Part shown: positions 52,330 to 61,172 of the stretch, piece after piece
How positions within the stretch are numbered: position 1 is the stretch's first letter
How the letters are laid out: the number at the start of each line of letters is the position of its first letter
Assembly (NCBI GenBank): GCA_000955795.1
Contig: JYOB01000002.1
Span: forward strand, 1 to 64,000
From: Burkholderiaceae bacterium 26
GTDB taxonomy: Bacteria; Pseudomonadota; Gammaproteobacteria; Burkholderiales; Burkholderiaceae
Length of the DNA stretch: 64,000 bases
Direction: 5' to 3'
Made by a program: the position numbers and the translations under genes
The notes under the pieces: model-generated
The model's input: only the letters and a program-made list of their open reading frames with translations
The model's database searches: none
What the model was told of the DNA's origin: nothing

Positions 52330-52365
52330 TGGTGTGTGTCTCCGGTGCTTTCTGTCTGCATCTTT

Positions 52366-52380
52366 TGCACTTTTGGTGCA
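52366..52380. promoter_or_regulatory. TGCAC-N5-GTGCA palindrome upstream of liuD
   Basis: TGCACTTTTGGTGCA lies 37 nt before the liuD start. A near-identical TGCACTTGTGGTGCA lies 38 nt before the thiolase gene (62392-62406). Either a shared operator/leader element or the outer margin of the adjacent interspersed repeat. Confidence 0.4.
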
Positions 52381-52410
52381 TCCCTTGTTTCATCCCCTGC
52401 CGGGGCGGGC

Positions 52411-52933
52411 GGTGGTGGTGCATCCCTGTTTCGTACCCTGCCGGGCACGACCTACTTTTCTTTGTCTTGCCAAAGAAAAGTAGGCAAAAGAAAGGCGCGC
52501 CCAAGATGGCGACCCCTTCCTTGAATTTGTGTAACCGGGCGGAGATGGGGAAAACTCGCTGCGCTCAGACAGTTCCCCATCTTTTTTCCGCCCGCTTACA
52601 CAAATTCAAGGCGCCATCAAGGGCAGGAACGTCAACGGCCAAACCGTTGGTGTGCATGTCCTGTCAGGCGCTTGTTTGTTGCTGTGTTGCCGTTTGCTTC
52701 GCTCCGCGTCTTGCCGCGTACCCACCACTGCGTTTGCACTGCGATGGTGGGGCCGTTGATGCCCTAGATGGCGCCTTGAATTTCTGTTGCAGAGAGGAAA
52801 AAGAGAGGAGGCTGTTTGAGCGAAGCGAGTTTGCCTCCTCTCCCTCTCTGCGACATTTGGCAAGACAAAGAAAGTGAGTCGGGCCCGGCAGGGCGCGAAA
52901 GGGGGATGGACCACCAACAAAAAAACCATCCCC
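52411..52933 (+). repeat. Interspersed structured repeat, copy B
   Basis: This fills most of the 616-nt gap between liuD and bioB. Order: left terminal inverted repeat (about 52414-52475), hairpin 1 (52520-52610), a central domain closed by a 24-nt inverted repeat with one mismatch (52602-52625 with 52760-52783), hairpin 2 (52789-52851), right terminal inverted repeat (about 52855-52915), and a terminal 8-bp hairpin (52902-52909 with 52926-52933). The left end is partly duplicated in tandem (52375-52445). It is about 85% identical by eye to copy A at 62442-62936. Open frames cross it, but they follow the stem structure and are not credible proteins. Confidence 0.85.
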
Positions 52934-52945
52934 ACACCAAAAACA

Positions 52946-54025
52946 TCAGTCGGCAGGCGTAATGTCGATATGGCAATGCGAAGACTGCGACCCCGCATGC
53001 GATTCATGGTGCATGTGATCCTGCACCTCTACCCGCATCCCCAACCGCGCCAACAGCTTCCGATCCGCATCCGCCTCCGGGTTATCCGTCGTCAGCAGCT
53101 TCTCGCCATAGAAGATCGAGTTGGCGCCCGCCATGAAGCACAGCGCCTGCAAGGCATCGTCCATCGCCTCGCGGCCAGCGGAGAGCCGCACCATCGCCTT
53201 GGGCATCGTGATGCGCGCCACGGCAATCGTGCGCACGAAATCGAACGGGTCCAGTTCTTCATTGCCCGCCAGCGGCGTGCCTTCCACCTTCACGAGGTTG
53301 TTGATGGGCACCGAGTCCGGATACGGTTCCATGTTCGCCAGCTCGGCGATCAGCCCCGCACGCTCGTGCACCGATTCCCCCAGCCCGACGATGCCGCCGC
53401 AGCACACGTTGATACCGGCGTCACGCACATGCTCTAGCGTGTCGAGCCGGTCCTGGTATGTGCGCGTGGTGATGATCTCGCCGTAGAACTCGGGCGCGGT
53501 GTCGAGGTTGTGGTTGTAGTAATCCAGGCCCGCGTCCTTCAGTTGCGCGGCCTGTTCCTGCTTGAGCATGCCCAGCGTTACGCACGTCTCCAGCCCCATC
53601 GCCTTCACGCCGCGCACCATGTCGGCCACGGCATCGAGCTGATGCGGTTTCGGATTGCGCCAGGCTGCGCCCATGCAGAAGCGGCTCGCACCGTTTTGCT
53701 TGGCGCGCGATGCGGCTTCGAGCACGGCGTCGATCGGCATTAGCTTTTCCGCCTCGACACCCGTGTCGTAGCGGGCCGATTGCGGGCAGTACGAGCAATC
53801 TTCGGGGCAGCCGCCGGTCTTGATGGACAGCAGCGTCGAGAGTTGCACCGCATTCGCATCAAAGTTGGCGCGGTGCACCTGCTGCGCCTGGAACAGCAGG
53901 TCGTTGAACGGCAGCGCGAACAGCGCTTCGATGGCTTCGCGGCTCCAGCGCGCGTCGGGCGCCTGGCCTGGCGTGACCGGCGCCTTGGCGGCGTTCGGAA
54001 CGAAGTTGAGCGGAGTGGATTGCAT
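52946..54025 (-). CDS. bioB: Biotin synthase
   Basis: A 359-residue radical SAM enzyme inserting sulfur into dethiobiotin. The radical SAM cluster is C73-x3-C77-x2-C80 ([13 protein letters not shown]); [12 protein letters not shown] and [13 protein letters not shown] hold the residues around SAM and the [2Fe-2S] site; the GGIVGLGES and [13 protein letters not shown] blocks are typical. The C-terminus has an unusual His-rich tail ([19 protein letters not shown]). The start at 54025 follows GAAGTCCTC-type spacing. It stands without bioA, bioD or bioF, among genes for biotin-dependent carboxylases (liuB/liuD), which makes functional sense because liuD and atuF need biotin. It ends next to repeat copy B. 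Confidence 0.95.
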   Translation of the reverse strand: MQSTPLNFVPNAAKAPVTPGQAPDARWSREAIEALFALPFNDLLFQAQQVHRANFDANAVQLSTLLSIKTGGCPEDCSYCPQSARYDTGVEAEKLMPIDAVLEAASRAKQNGASRFCMGAAWRNPKPHQLDAVADMVRGVKAMGLETCVTLGMLKQEQAAQLKDAGLDYYNHNLDTAPEFYGEIITTRTYQDRLDTLEHVRDAGINVCCGGIVGLGESVHERAGLIAELANMEPYPDSVPINNLVKVEGTPLAGNEELDPFDFVRTIAVARITMPKAMVRLSAGREAMDDALQALCFMAGANSIFYGEKLLTTDNPEADADRKLLARLGMRVEVQDHMHHESHAGSQSSHCHIDITPAD

Positions 54026-54068
54026 GAGGACTTCCTTCAAGTGATGCGTGGTTTCGTTGTTATGCGGA

Positions 54069-54863
54069 TCAGGCCGGCAGCAGCCAGTTCGGCTTGCGCT
54101 TGCCCAGAAAACTCTGCACGCCTTCGCGGCCTTCATCCGAAGCGCGAATGGCGGCGATGCGTTCAGCGGTGTCGGCCAGCAGTGCGTCGTTGACCGCAGC
54201 ACCAGACACCTCGCGCACGAGCCGCTTGCTCTCGCGCACGGCGTTCGGGCTGTTGGCGACGAGCGCGGCAGTGATGTCGGCCACCTTGGCGTCGAGGGCA
54301 TCTGTGCTAACCAGTTCATGCACGAGGCCGAGGCGATGCGCTTCGGCAGCCGAAAAGCGTTCTGCGGTGATGAAGTAGCGGCGCGACGCCTGCTCGCCCA
54401 GGGCGCGAATCACATACGGGCTGATGGTGGCCGGAATCAAGCCGAGCTTCGCTTCCGACAGGCAGAAGTTGGCCGTGTCGACGGCAACGACGATGTCGCA
54501 CGCGGCGACCAGGCCGACGCCGCCGGCATACGTGTCGCCCTGCACGCGCGCAATGACTGGCTTGGGGCAGGTGTAGATGGCGCGCAGCATTTCGGCCAGG
54601 CGCAGCGCGTCGGCGCGGTTCTCGTCATCCGAGTAGCTGGCCATCTTCTTCATCCAGTTCAGGTCGGCACCCGCGCAGAACGCAGGGCCGTTGCCCGACA
54701 GGACGATGGCGCGCACGCTCGGCTCATTGGCCAGCGCGCGAAACGCGCCGGTCAGTTCGGCGATGACCGTTTCGTTGAAGGCGTTACGCACGTCGGGCCG
54801 ATTCAGCGTGAGCGTGGCGACGGCGCCGTGCTGCGCGAAGGCGAGGGTCTCGAAAGCGTTCAT
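54069..54863 (-). CDS. liuC: Methylglutaconyl-CoA hydratase
   Basis: A 264-residue crotonase-fold hydratase converting 3-methylglutaconyl-CoA to HMG-CoA. Family marks: [35 protein letters not shown], which is characteristic of the LiuC/AUH group, then [23 protein letters not shown] and [21 protein letters not shown]. It sits downstream of liuB with an exported alpha/beta hydrolase gene in between; that gene's stop overlaps the liuC start (ATGA). Next comes bioB after 43 nt. Confidence 0.92.
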   Translation of the reverse strand: MNAFETLAFAQHGAVATLTLNRPDVRNAFNETVIAELTGAFRALANEPSVRAIVLSGNGPAFCAGADLNWMKKMASYSDDENRADALRLAEMLRAIYTCPKPVIARVQGDTYAGGVGLVAACDIVVAVDTANFCLSEAKLGLIPATISPYVIRALGEQASRRYFITAERFSAAEAHRLGLVHELVSTDALDAKVADITAALVANSPNAVRESKRLVREVSGAAVNDALLADTAERIAAIRASDEGREGVQSFLGKRKPNWLLPA

Positions 54864-55798
54864 TCGGGGTCCTTGTTGGTGTCGGACTTGGGGTCGTCTG
54901 CGCCGGAGGCTTCAGCGTTGCTGCCCGGTACCGCCGCTTGCACAGGGCCTGCCGGCAGGCCGAGTTCGCGTAGGAAGGCATCCACCTGCGGCAGCCAGAT
55001 GGCAAGCCCTGCATGGCTTGCAAACATGCCGTGCGAGTCGCTCTTGAAGTTGCCGAAATCCACCAGCCGGCCTTTGCCGCCGGCACTGGTGTAGGCAGTG
55101 AACATTCTGTCGGGCATCGGCTTGGGCCAGTAGCTGTCGTTGTCGCCGTAAAACCAGAGCGACGGGTAGCGTGACTGGCGGCCGTACGTCTCGAAGGCGC
55201 GCACGAGGTTGCCTTCCCAGTCGACGCAGGTGTCGTTGCGCAGGCCGCCGGCAAAGTTCACCAGCCCACGCACGCCGGGGTAGGCGATGGTGCCGAAGGC
55301 CAGCGTGGTCAGGCCGCCATGCGACTGGCCCATGACGACGATGCGGTTGCGGTCCACGTACGGCTGCGCGGTCATGTAGTCGAGCGCGGCCACCACGTCT
55401 TCGGCCTGGATGATGCCGTTGGCTTCCACGTTGCAGCCGCTGCCGATGTACGCGCCGCCGGATTTGGAAAACCCCTGCCGCATCGGAATGGCCACCACGT
55501 AGCCGCGCGCGACCAGCGCCGCAGCCTGCTCGCTGTAACGGGCACGCGCTTGGAATGCCGCCTTGCCGCGCGCCTTGCCATGGTTGAGCACGATGAGCGG
55601 GAAGGGGCCGTCGCCGGCCGGCTTGTAGACGGTCGTCTCCAGCTTGAGCGTGAAGATGCCCGCAGACTTGGGCACCTCCACGATGGTCTCGCTGATGCCG
55701 GACGGCGTGGTCTCGCTCGCATGCGCGGCCGCGAGCAGCAGCGCGCAGCCGACGGCTGCCCAAGCGCTGCGCCACGTTCGCGCGGTGATGCTGTTCAC
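54860..55798 (-). CDS. Exported alpha/beta hydrolase (dienelactone hydrolase-like)
   Basis: A 312-residue alpha/beta hydrolase with a Sec signal peptide (RSAWAAVGCALLLAAAHAS, cleaved near residue 28), so probably periplasmic. It has an LIVLNHGKARGK oxyanion region, the nucleophile elbow MGQSHGGLT (Ser about 158), an acid in WFYGDNDSYWP and a His in SDSHGMF. It belongs to the DLH/prolyl-oligopeptidase-like group; the substrate is unknown. It is wedged between liuB and liuC with a 4-nt overlap to liuC, so it is on the liu transcript though it has no known part in leucine breakdown. Confidence 0.85.
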   Translation of the reverse strand: MNSITARTWRSAWAAVGCALLLAAAHASETTPSGISETIVEVPKSAGIFTLKLETTVYKPAGDGPFPLIVLNHGKARGKAAFQARARYSEQAAALVARGYVVAIPMRQGFSKSGGAYIGSGCNVEANGIIQAEDVVAALDYMTAQPYVDRNRIVVMGQSHGGLTTLAFGTIAYPGVRGLVNFAGGLRNDTCVDWEGNLVRAFETYGRQSRYPSLWFYGDNDSYWPKPMPDRMFTAYTSAGGKGRLVDFGNFKSDSHGMFASHAGLAIWLPQVDAFLRELGLPAGPVQAAVPGSNAEASGADDPKSDTNKDPE

Positions 55799-55827
55799 TG
55801 CAAATTCCCTGGTCGATGGGCGGCCGC

Positions 55828-57435
55828 TTACATGCGGAACACGCCGAAGTTCATGTCGCCGATCGGCGCGTTCAGGCTGGCCGACAGGCCGAGGCCCAGC
55901 ACGCTGCGTGTGTCAGCCGGGTCGATCACGCCGTCGTCCCACAGGCGCGCGCTGGCGTAGTACGGATGGCCCTGGCGCTCGTACTGGTCGCGGATCGGTG
56001 CCTTGAAGGCCGCTTCCTCATCCGCGCTCCATTGACCGCCCTTGGCCTCGATGCCGTCGCGGCGCACGGTGGCGAGCACGCTTGCGGCCTGTTCGCCGCC
56101 CATTACCGAGATGCGCGCATTCGGCCACATCCACAGGAAGCGCGGCGAATACGCCCGACCGCACATGCCGTAGTTGCCCGCGCCAAACGAGCCGCCGATG
56201 ATGACCGTGAACTTCGGCACCTGCGCCGTGGCCACCGCCGTCACCATCTTCGCGCCGTTCTTGGCGATGCCTTCGTTCTCGTACTTGCGGCCGACCATGA
56301 AGCCGGTGATGTTCTGCAGGAACACCAGCGGAATCTTGCGCTGGCAGCACAGCTCGATGAAGTGCGCGCCCTTAAGGGCCGCTTCTGAAAAAAGGATGCC
56401 GTTGTTGGCGATGATGCCGACCGGGTAGCCCCAGATGCGCGCAAAGCCGCAGACCAGCGTGGTGCCGTAGCGGGCCTTGAATTCGTCAAACGCAGAATCG
56501 TCGACGATGCGGGCAATGACTTCGCGCACGTCGAACGGCTTGCGCGTGTCGGTCGGGATCACGCCGTAGAGTTCTTCGGCGGCGTAGCGCGGCTCGATGG
56601 GCGCGTGAATCTGTACCTGCTCGGGCTTGCGGCGGTTCAGGTGCGCGACGATGCTGCGGGCTTGCGCCAGCGCGTGCGAATCGTTGTTGGCGAAGTAATC
56701 GGCCACGCCCGACAGCCGCGTGTGCACATCGGCGCCGCCGAGGTCTTCGGCGCTAACGACTTCGCCGGTTGCTGCTTTCACCAGCGGCGGGCCCGCTAGG
56801 AAAATCGTGCCTTGTTCCTTGACGATGATCGATTCATCGCTCATGGCCGGCACATAGGCGCCGCCGGCGGTGCACGAGCCCATCACCACCGCGATCTGCG
56901 GGATGCCCTTGGACGACAGGTTGGCCTGGTTGTAGAAGATGCGGCCGAAGTGATCGCGATCAGGAAACACGTCGTCCTGGTTCGGCAGGTTGGCGCCGCC
57001 CGAATCGACGAGGTAGACGCAGGGCAGGTGGTTCTGCTCGGCAATCTCCTGTGCACGCAGGTGCTTCTTCACCGTCATCGGGTAATACGTGCCGCCCTTG
57101 ACCGTGGCGTCGTTGCAGACGATCACGCATTCCTGGCCCGAGATGCGGCCGATGCCGGTGATGATGCCGGCGCCCGGGGCGGCGTCGTCGTACATGCCAT
57201 ACGCCGCCATCTGAGAGAACTCCAGGAACGGCGTGCCGGGGTCGAGCAGTTGCTGCACGCGGTCGCGCGGCAGCAGTTTGCCGCGGGCGAGGTGCTTGGC
57301 GCGGGCGTCTTCACCGCCGCCCTGGGCGATGCGCGCAACCTTGTCGCGCAAGTCGGCGACGAGCGCGCGCATGGCATCGGCGTTGGCCTTGAAGTCTTCG
57401 GCGCGGGGGTTCAGCTTGGTCTCTAGCGTCGGCAT
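55828..57435 (-). CDS. liuB: Methylcrotonyl-CoA carboxylase carboxyltransferase (beta) subunit
   Basis: A 535-residue carboxyltransferase, partner of LiuD. Motifs: [58 protein letters not shown] in the first half and [26 protein letters not shown] with [22 protein letters not shown] in the second. F163 lies at the pocket position that distinguishes methylcrotonyl- from geranyl-CoA carboxylase (Gly164 in AtuC). The start at 57435 ([10 protein letters not shown]) gives the normal length; upstream frame belongs to the YchJ region. It is the first liu gene after YchJ on the minus strand. Confidence 0.93.
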   Translation of the reverse strand: MPTLETKLNPRAEDFKANADAMRALVADLRDKVARIAQGGGEDARAKHLARGKLLPRDRVQQLLDPGTPFLEFSQMAAYGMYDDAAPGAGIITGIGRISGQECVIVCNDATVKGGTYYPMTVKKHLRAQEIAEQNHLPCVYLVDSGGANLPNQDDVFPDRDHFGRIFYNQANLSSKGIPQIAVVMGSCTAGGAYVPAMSDESIIVKEQGTIFLAGPPLVKAATGEVVSAEDLGGADVHTRLSGVADYFANNDSHALAQARSIVAHLNRRKPEQVQIHAPIEPRYAAEELYGVIPTDTRKPFDVREVIARIVDDSAFDEFKARYGTTLVCGFARIWGYPVGIIANNGILFSEAALKGAHFIELCCQRKIPLVFLQNITGFMVGRKYENEGIAKNGAKMVTAVATAQVPKFTVIIGGSFGAGNYGMCGRAYSPRFLWMWPNARISVMGGEQAASVLATVRRDGIEAKGGQWSADEEAAFKAPIRDQYERQGHPYYASARLWDDGVIDPADTRSVLGLGLSASLNAPIGDMNFGVFRM

Positions 57436-57463
57436 GGCAGCAGTGCAAGAAGGTCGGTGCGGT

Positions 57464-57904
57464 TCAGTCAGGGAAGGTGCCGTCGACGTACAGCCAACGG
57501 CCTTCGGCGGATTCAACGCCGCTGGCGTCCAGGCGGACGAAGCGGCTGGTTTCATGCAGGCGATGCGCGCGGCCGCCCACCTTGTAGCGCGCGACGAACT
57601 CCACCGTCGCGTGCGTGGCGTCTTGCGGCGTGTGGCGCTTGACGTCCAGGCCGAGCCAGCGCGTGGCGGTGGCCTCTGCTTCACTGGTTTCCAGATCGAC
57701 AGGGCAGGTGGACGGATGCCAGGTGCGGCGCAGATACGCCGTGTCGCCCAGCACGTAGGCGCTGTAGCGCGAGCGCATGAGCTGCTCAGCCGTCGCCGGC
57801 ACGGCGTCACCCGCGTGGAAAGGGCCGCAGCAGCGCGCATAGGCGCCGTTGCCGCAAGGGCAAGCGTCGGCTGGGCCGATGGGCCCGGTTTGTGCGGCAG
57901 GCAT
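57464..57904 (-). CDS. YchJ-family (UPF0225) protein with SEC-C motif
   Basis: A 146-residue protein. An N-terminal SEC-C zinc motif ([16 protein letters not shown], residues 15-30) is followed by the YchJ/DUF domain with [23 protein letters not shown] and [22 protein letters not shown]. Function is unknown; a zinc-binding role is expected. Its start codon overlaps the stop of the HAD hydrolase (TGATG), so the two are translationally coupled. Confidence 0.88.
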   Translation of the reverse strand: MPAAQTGPIGPADACPCGNGAYARCCGPFHAGDAVPATAEQLMRSRYSAYVLGDTAYLRRTWHPSTCPVDLETSEAEATATRWLGLDVKRHTPQDATHATVEFVARYKVGGRAHRLHETSRFVRLDASGVESAEGRWLYVDGTFPD

Positions 57905-58593
57905 CAGGCCAGCAACTCCGGCAGTTCACGCATGTCGGTGAACGTGCGGGTGGCGCCGGCGGCGATCAGCGGGCCGGGCGCATTGCGGCCGGCGTATGCC
58001 AGCACCGTCATGCCGGCAGCGTGCCCGGCGGTGACACCCGTGGGGCTGTCTTCGATCACCAGGCAACGCGACGGCGATACCCCCAGGCTGCTGGCGGCCA
58101 GCAGATACACATCGGGTGCGGGCTTGCTGCGCGCGACTTCGGTCGCCGAGAAGATGCGCACGTGCGTGGGCTGGAAGTGCTCGATCAGCCCGGTGCGGTT
58201 GAGCTGCAGTTCAACTTTCGTGCGATCGGCGCCCGAGGCCACCGCCATCGGCAGGCCCAGCCTGGAGAGCACATCGATGGCGTGCGCGATATGCGGCACG
58301 GCTTCCACCTCGGCTTCGAGCAGCGCGTTGCGGCGCGCGTGGAAGGTGGACAGCCAGTTCGGCGGCAGCGGTTCGCCGCGCATCTCGGCAATCGCATCCA
58401 GTTCTTCGCGGATGGCCTTGCCGAGGAAGCGCTTGATGGAATCTTCCGGGCTGATGCTGATGCCAAGCTCGGTCAGCATCTCCCAGATCAGGCGGTTGAC
58501 GAGCGGTTCGCTGTCGACCAGCACGCCGTCGCAATCGAAGAGGATCGCGTCAAAGCGCGGGTGGTTCGAAACAGAGGAGGTCACTGCAGTCAT
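57904..58593 (-). CDS. HAD-superfamily hydrolase (subfamily IA)
   Basis: A 229-residue phosphatase-like protein. HAD motif I FDCDGVLVDSEP (about 19-30), motif II in AVASGADRTK (Ser/Thr and neighbours), motif III Lys in ARSKPAPDVYLLA and motif IV in CLVIEDSPTGVTAGHAAGM. The cap insertion (about 35-100) makes it a beta-phosphoglucomutase/phosphoglycolate-phosphatase type. The substrate is unknown. It is coupled to YchJ by a TGATG overlap and lies 63 nt after the isomerase gene. Confidence 0.88.
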   Translation of the reverse strand: MTAVTSSVSNHPRFDAILFDCDGVLVDSEPLVNRLIWEMLTELGISISPEDSIKRFLGKAIREELDAIAEMRGEPLPPNWLSTFHARRNALLEAEVEAVPHIAHAIDVLSRLGLPMAVASGADRTKVELQLNRTGLIEHFQPTHVRIFSATEVARSKPAPDVYLLAASSLGVSPSRCLVIEDSPTGVTAGHAAGMTVLAYAGRNAPGPLIAAGATRTFTDMRELPELLA

Positions 58594-58656
58594 GCGTTCT
58601 TCGTAAAGGGTTCGTCGGCGGCGGCTGGTACATCCGCCGCCTTCGTGGAGGTCGTC

Positions 58657-59262
58657 TTATATGCGTCCGTCGCGCAGCAACGCTTCAATCTGGTCAAAGC
58701 GGTCGAAGCCCCAGAAGGCTTCGCCGTCGACGATCACGTAGGGCGAGCCGAACACCCCGCGCGACATGGCCAGGTCGATTTCGGCCTTGAGCTGATCCTT
58801 GATCTGCTGGCTGCTTGCGCCGGCGTTGAGCGCGGCACCGTCGATGCCCATGGCGTCGGCAATCTTCATTACCTCCGCCGGTTCGCCGATGTTGATGTCG
58901 TCGACAAACAGCGCGCGGTAAAGCGCACGCGCAAAGTCGATGGCGCGGTCACCGCCGTGGTGGTCATGCACCCACAGCGTGGCGCGCGCTGCGTATTGCG
59001 TGGGCAGTGGGAAGTGCGTCGGCTTGCGGTATTCAATGCCGTTGAAGCGTGCGGTGCGCTCGAAGTCTCGCCAAGCGTAATCGCCCTTGAGCGGCACCTG
59101 CGGCAGCGGGGAGCCACCGGTGGTCTTGAACACAACCCCCAGCAGGATCGGGTGCCATGCCGTCGCCCGGTTGTACCGCTGGGCGAGTTCTTCCACGCGC
59201 GTGCTGGCGAAGTAGCCGTACGGCGATGAGAAGTCGAAGTAGAAATCGATGGCCCCGTTCAT
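58657..59262 (-). CDS. 2-Hydroxychromene-2-carboxylate isomerase-family protein (DsbA fold)
   Basis: A 201-residue protein of the HCCA isomerase/GST-kappa group. The N-terminal IDFYFDFSSPYGYFASTRVEELA carries the Ser that replaces the thioredoxin Cys, and GVFGSPYVIVDGEAFWGFDRFDQIEALL is the family's C-terminal end. Members catalyse glutathione-dependent isomerisation in aromatic (naphthalene) breakdown, but many proteobacteria carry them outside such pathways. Here no aromatic genes are close, so the role is unclear. It lies between the acyl-CoA dehydrogenase and the HAD gene, co-oriented. Confidence 0.87.
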   Translation of the reverse strand: MNGAIDFYFDFSSPYGYFASTRVEELAQRYNRATAWHPILLGVVFKTTGGSPLPQVPLKGDYAWRDFERTARFNGIEYRKPTHFPLPTQYAARATLWVHDHHGGDRAIDFARALYRALFVDDINIGEPAEVMKIADAMGIDGAALNAGASSQQIKDQLKAEIDLAMSRGVFGSPYVIVDGEAFWGFDRFDQIEALLRDGRI

Positions 59263-59302
59263 GATGTGCTCCCCTGTTGTGCTGCGCCTTCCCCGAAAAT
59301 GC

Positions 59303-60433
59303 CTACGCCAGAGCGCGGGCGATCAAGATTTTCTGGATATCGCTCGTGCCTTCGTAGATCTGGCACACACGCACGTCACGGTAGATGCGCTCCACCGGGA
59401 AGTCGCTGACGTAGCCATACCCACCGAAGATCTGGATGGCATCGGAGCAGACGCGCTCGGCCATCTCGCTGGCGTTGAGCTTGGCCATGGCCGCCTCTTT
59501 CAGGCACGGCAGCCCGGCGTCTTTCAGGCTGGCGGCATGCCAGACCATCTGTCGTGCTACGTCTACGCGCGTGGCCATCTCAGCCAAGCGAAACTGCACC
59601 GCCTGATGCGCGAACAGCGGCTGGCCGAAGCTTTCGCGCTCCTTGGCATACGCCAGCGCGGCTTCGAAAGCCGCACGCGCCATGCCCACGCTCTGCGCGG
59701 CAATGCCGATGCGCCCGCCTTCCAGCCCGGACAGCGCCATCTTGTAGCCCGCGCCTTCTTCGCCCAGCAGGCAATCGGCGGGGATGCGGCAGTCTTCGAA
59801 TACGATCTGCGCCGTGTCGGACGAGTGCTGGCCGAGCTTGTCTTCGAGCCGCGCGACGATGTAGCCGGGCGTGTTGGTCGGCACCAGGAACGCGCTGATG
59901 CCGCGTTTTCCCGCTGCCTTGTCGGTCACGGCCATGACGATCGCCACGTCGGCATGCTTGCCGCTGGTGATGAACTGCTTCACGCCGTTCAAGACCCAGT
60001 GGTCGCCATCTCGCACGGCCGTGGTGCGCAGCGCCGATGCATCGGAGCCGACATGAGGCTCGGTCAGGCAGAAGGCGCCAAGCATCTCGCCGCGCGCCAG
60101 CGGCACGAGCCACCGCTGCTTCTGCGCGTCATTCGCAAACGCCATCAGCATGTTGCACACGGGGCAGTTGTTCACGCTGATGACGGTGGAGGTGCCGCCG
60201 TCGCCGGCAGCAATTTCTTCCAGGATCAGCGCCAGCGACAGGTAGTCGAGCCCCGCGCCGCCCAGTTCTTCCGGCACGGCCACGCCATAAGCGCCCAGCT
60301 CGCCCAGCTGGCGGTGCACGTCTTTCGGGAAGGTCGCTTCGCGGTCCCATGCGGCTGCGTGCGGCACGATCGCCTCGCGCACGAACGTGCGGATGGCGTC
60401 GCGAATCATCTCTTGCTCTTGGGTCAGCAGCAT
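59303..60433 (-). CDS. Short-chain/branched acyl-CoA dehydrogenase (butyryl-CoA dehydrogenase type)
   Basis: A 376-residue FAD acyl-CoA dehydrogenase. It has FCLTEPHVGSDASALRTTA and NGVKQFITSGKHADV for FAD and substrate, and the C-terminal catalytic glutamate E361 in CQIYEGTSDIQKILIA, which is the short-chain (butyryl/2-methylacyl) type and not the isovaleryl-CoA type. It likely oxidises butyryl-CoA, isobutyryl-CoA or 2-methylbutyryl-CoA. It is followed by the isomerase gene and preceded by the SDR and thiolase genes, all co-oriented. The start is the ATG at 60433 (MLLTQEQEM). Confidence 0.9.
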   Translation of the reverse strand: MLLTQEQEMIRDAIRTFVREAIVPHAAAWDREATFPKDVHRQLGELGAYGVAVPEELGGAGLDYLSLALILEEIAAGDGGTSTVISVNNCPVCNMLMAFANDAQKQRWLVPLARGEMLGAFCLTEPHVGSDASALRTTAVRDGDHWVLNGVKQFITSGKHADVAIVMAVTDKAAGKRGISAFLVPTNTPGYIVARLEDKLGQHSSDTAQIVFEDCRIPADCLLGEEGAGYKMALSGLEGGRIGIAAQSVGMARAAFEAALAYAKERESFGQPLFAHQAVQFRLAEMATRVDVARQMVWHAASLKDAGLPCLKEAAMAKLNASEMAERVCSDAIQIFGGYGYVSDFPVERIYRDVRVCQIYEGTSDIQKILIARALA

Positions 60434-60443
60434 CGTTCCGGCC

Positions 60444-61163
60444 TCACCATTCAATGACGCTGCCGTCGTAGTTGCGGAACCCGCCGTTGTCGGCGCGCGT
60501 GGCACCGGCAATCACGCGGCGGATGCCGGCCACGCTCTCCTGCGGCGAGATGGCCGCGCCTGCACCGCCCATGTCGGTCTGTACCCAGCCGGGGTGGAAG
60601 GTCAGGCACGTGGCGTTTTTGGCGTCGATCGACACCCCGCGCAGCACGGCATTCACCGCCGCCTTACTGGCGCGATACAGCCAGCCTCCGTTGCCTGTCA
60701 TGTCCCCAATGCTGCCCATGCGGCTGGAGATGACGGCGAGCACGCCGCCGGCTTCGGCGCCCCCCGCACCATGATGGCCGGCTTCCACCATCGGCAGCAC
60801 CGCAGGCAGCACGCCCATCGGCGCCCACACGTTGGTGTGCATGACGGCATCGAAATCCGCCTGGCTGACGGGCGTGGCGCCCTGCGTGCGCGGGCCGTAG
60901 ATGCCCGCCACGTAGATCGCCACGTCCAGGGCTTCGCCGTCCAGCTTCCATGCCAGGCCGGCAACGGCATTGGCGTCGGTCAGATCGAGCACGTGCGTTT
61001 CCGCGCCCAATGCCTGCAGCGCCTGCGCGGCTTCTTGCGTGCGCACGGTGGCAATCACGCGCCAGCCATCCGCACGGTATTGCTTGACGGTTTCCAGGCC
61101 GATGCCGCGCGACGCGCCCAGGATGAGCGCGGTGCGCGTGCGGCGGGACGTTGCGTTCGTCAT
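60444..61163 (-). CDS. SDR-family oxidoreductase
   Basis: A 239-residue classical SDR. Cofactor motif LILGASRGIGLETVKQYRADGW (about 13-34), ISSRMG with the catalytic Ser, and an intact YRASK (YxxxK) near residue 165. It resembles the CsgA-like group that lacks a defined substrate. It lies between the thiolase and acyl-CoA dehydrogenase genes with 9-10-nt gaps, so it is in the same transcript and may act on the same acyl-CoA or ketone pool. Confidence 0.88.
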   Translation of the reverse strand: MTNATSRRTRTALILGASRGIGLETVKQYRADGWRVIATVRTQEAAQALQALGAETHVLDLTDANAVAGLAWKLDGEALDVAIYVAGIYGPRTQGATPVSQADFDAVMHTNVWAPMGVLPAVLPMVEAGHHGAGGAEAGGVLAVISSRMGSIGDMTGNGGWLYRASKAAVNAVLRGVSIDAKNATCLTFHPGWVQTDMGGAGAAISPQESVAGIRRVIAGATRADNGGFRNYDGSVIEW

Positions 61164-61172
61164 GCGCGTGCC

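Noticed and set aside
59303-60433. Isovaleryl-CoA dehydrogenase (liuA)
   Set aside because: The catalytic glutamate is in the YEGTSDI position of short-chain dehydrogenases, and the helix used by isovaleryl-CoA dehydrogenase lacks it.
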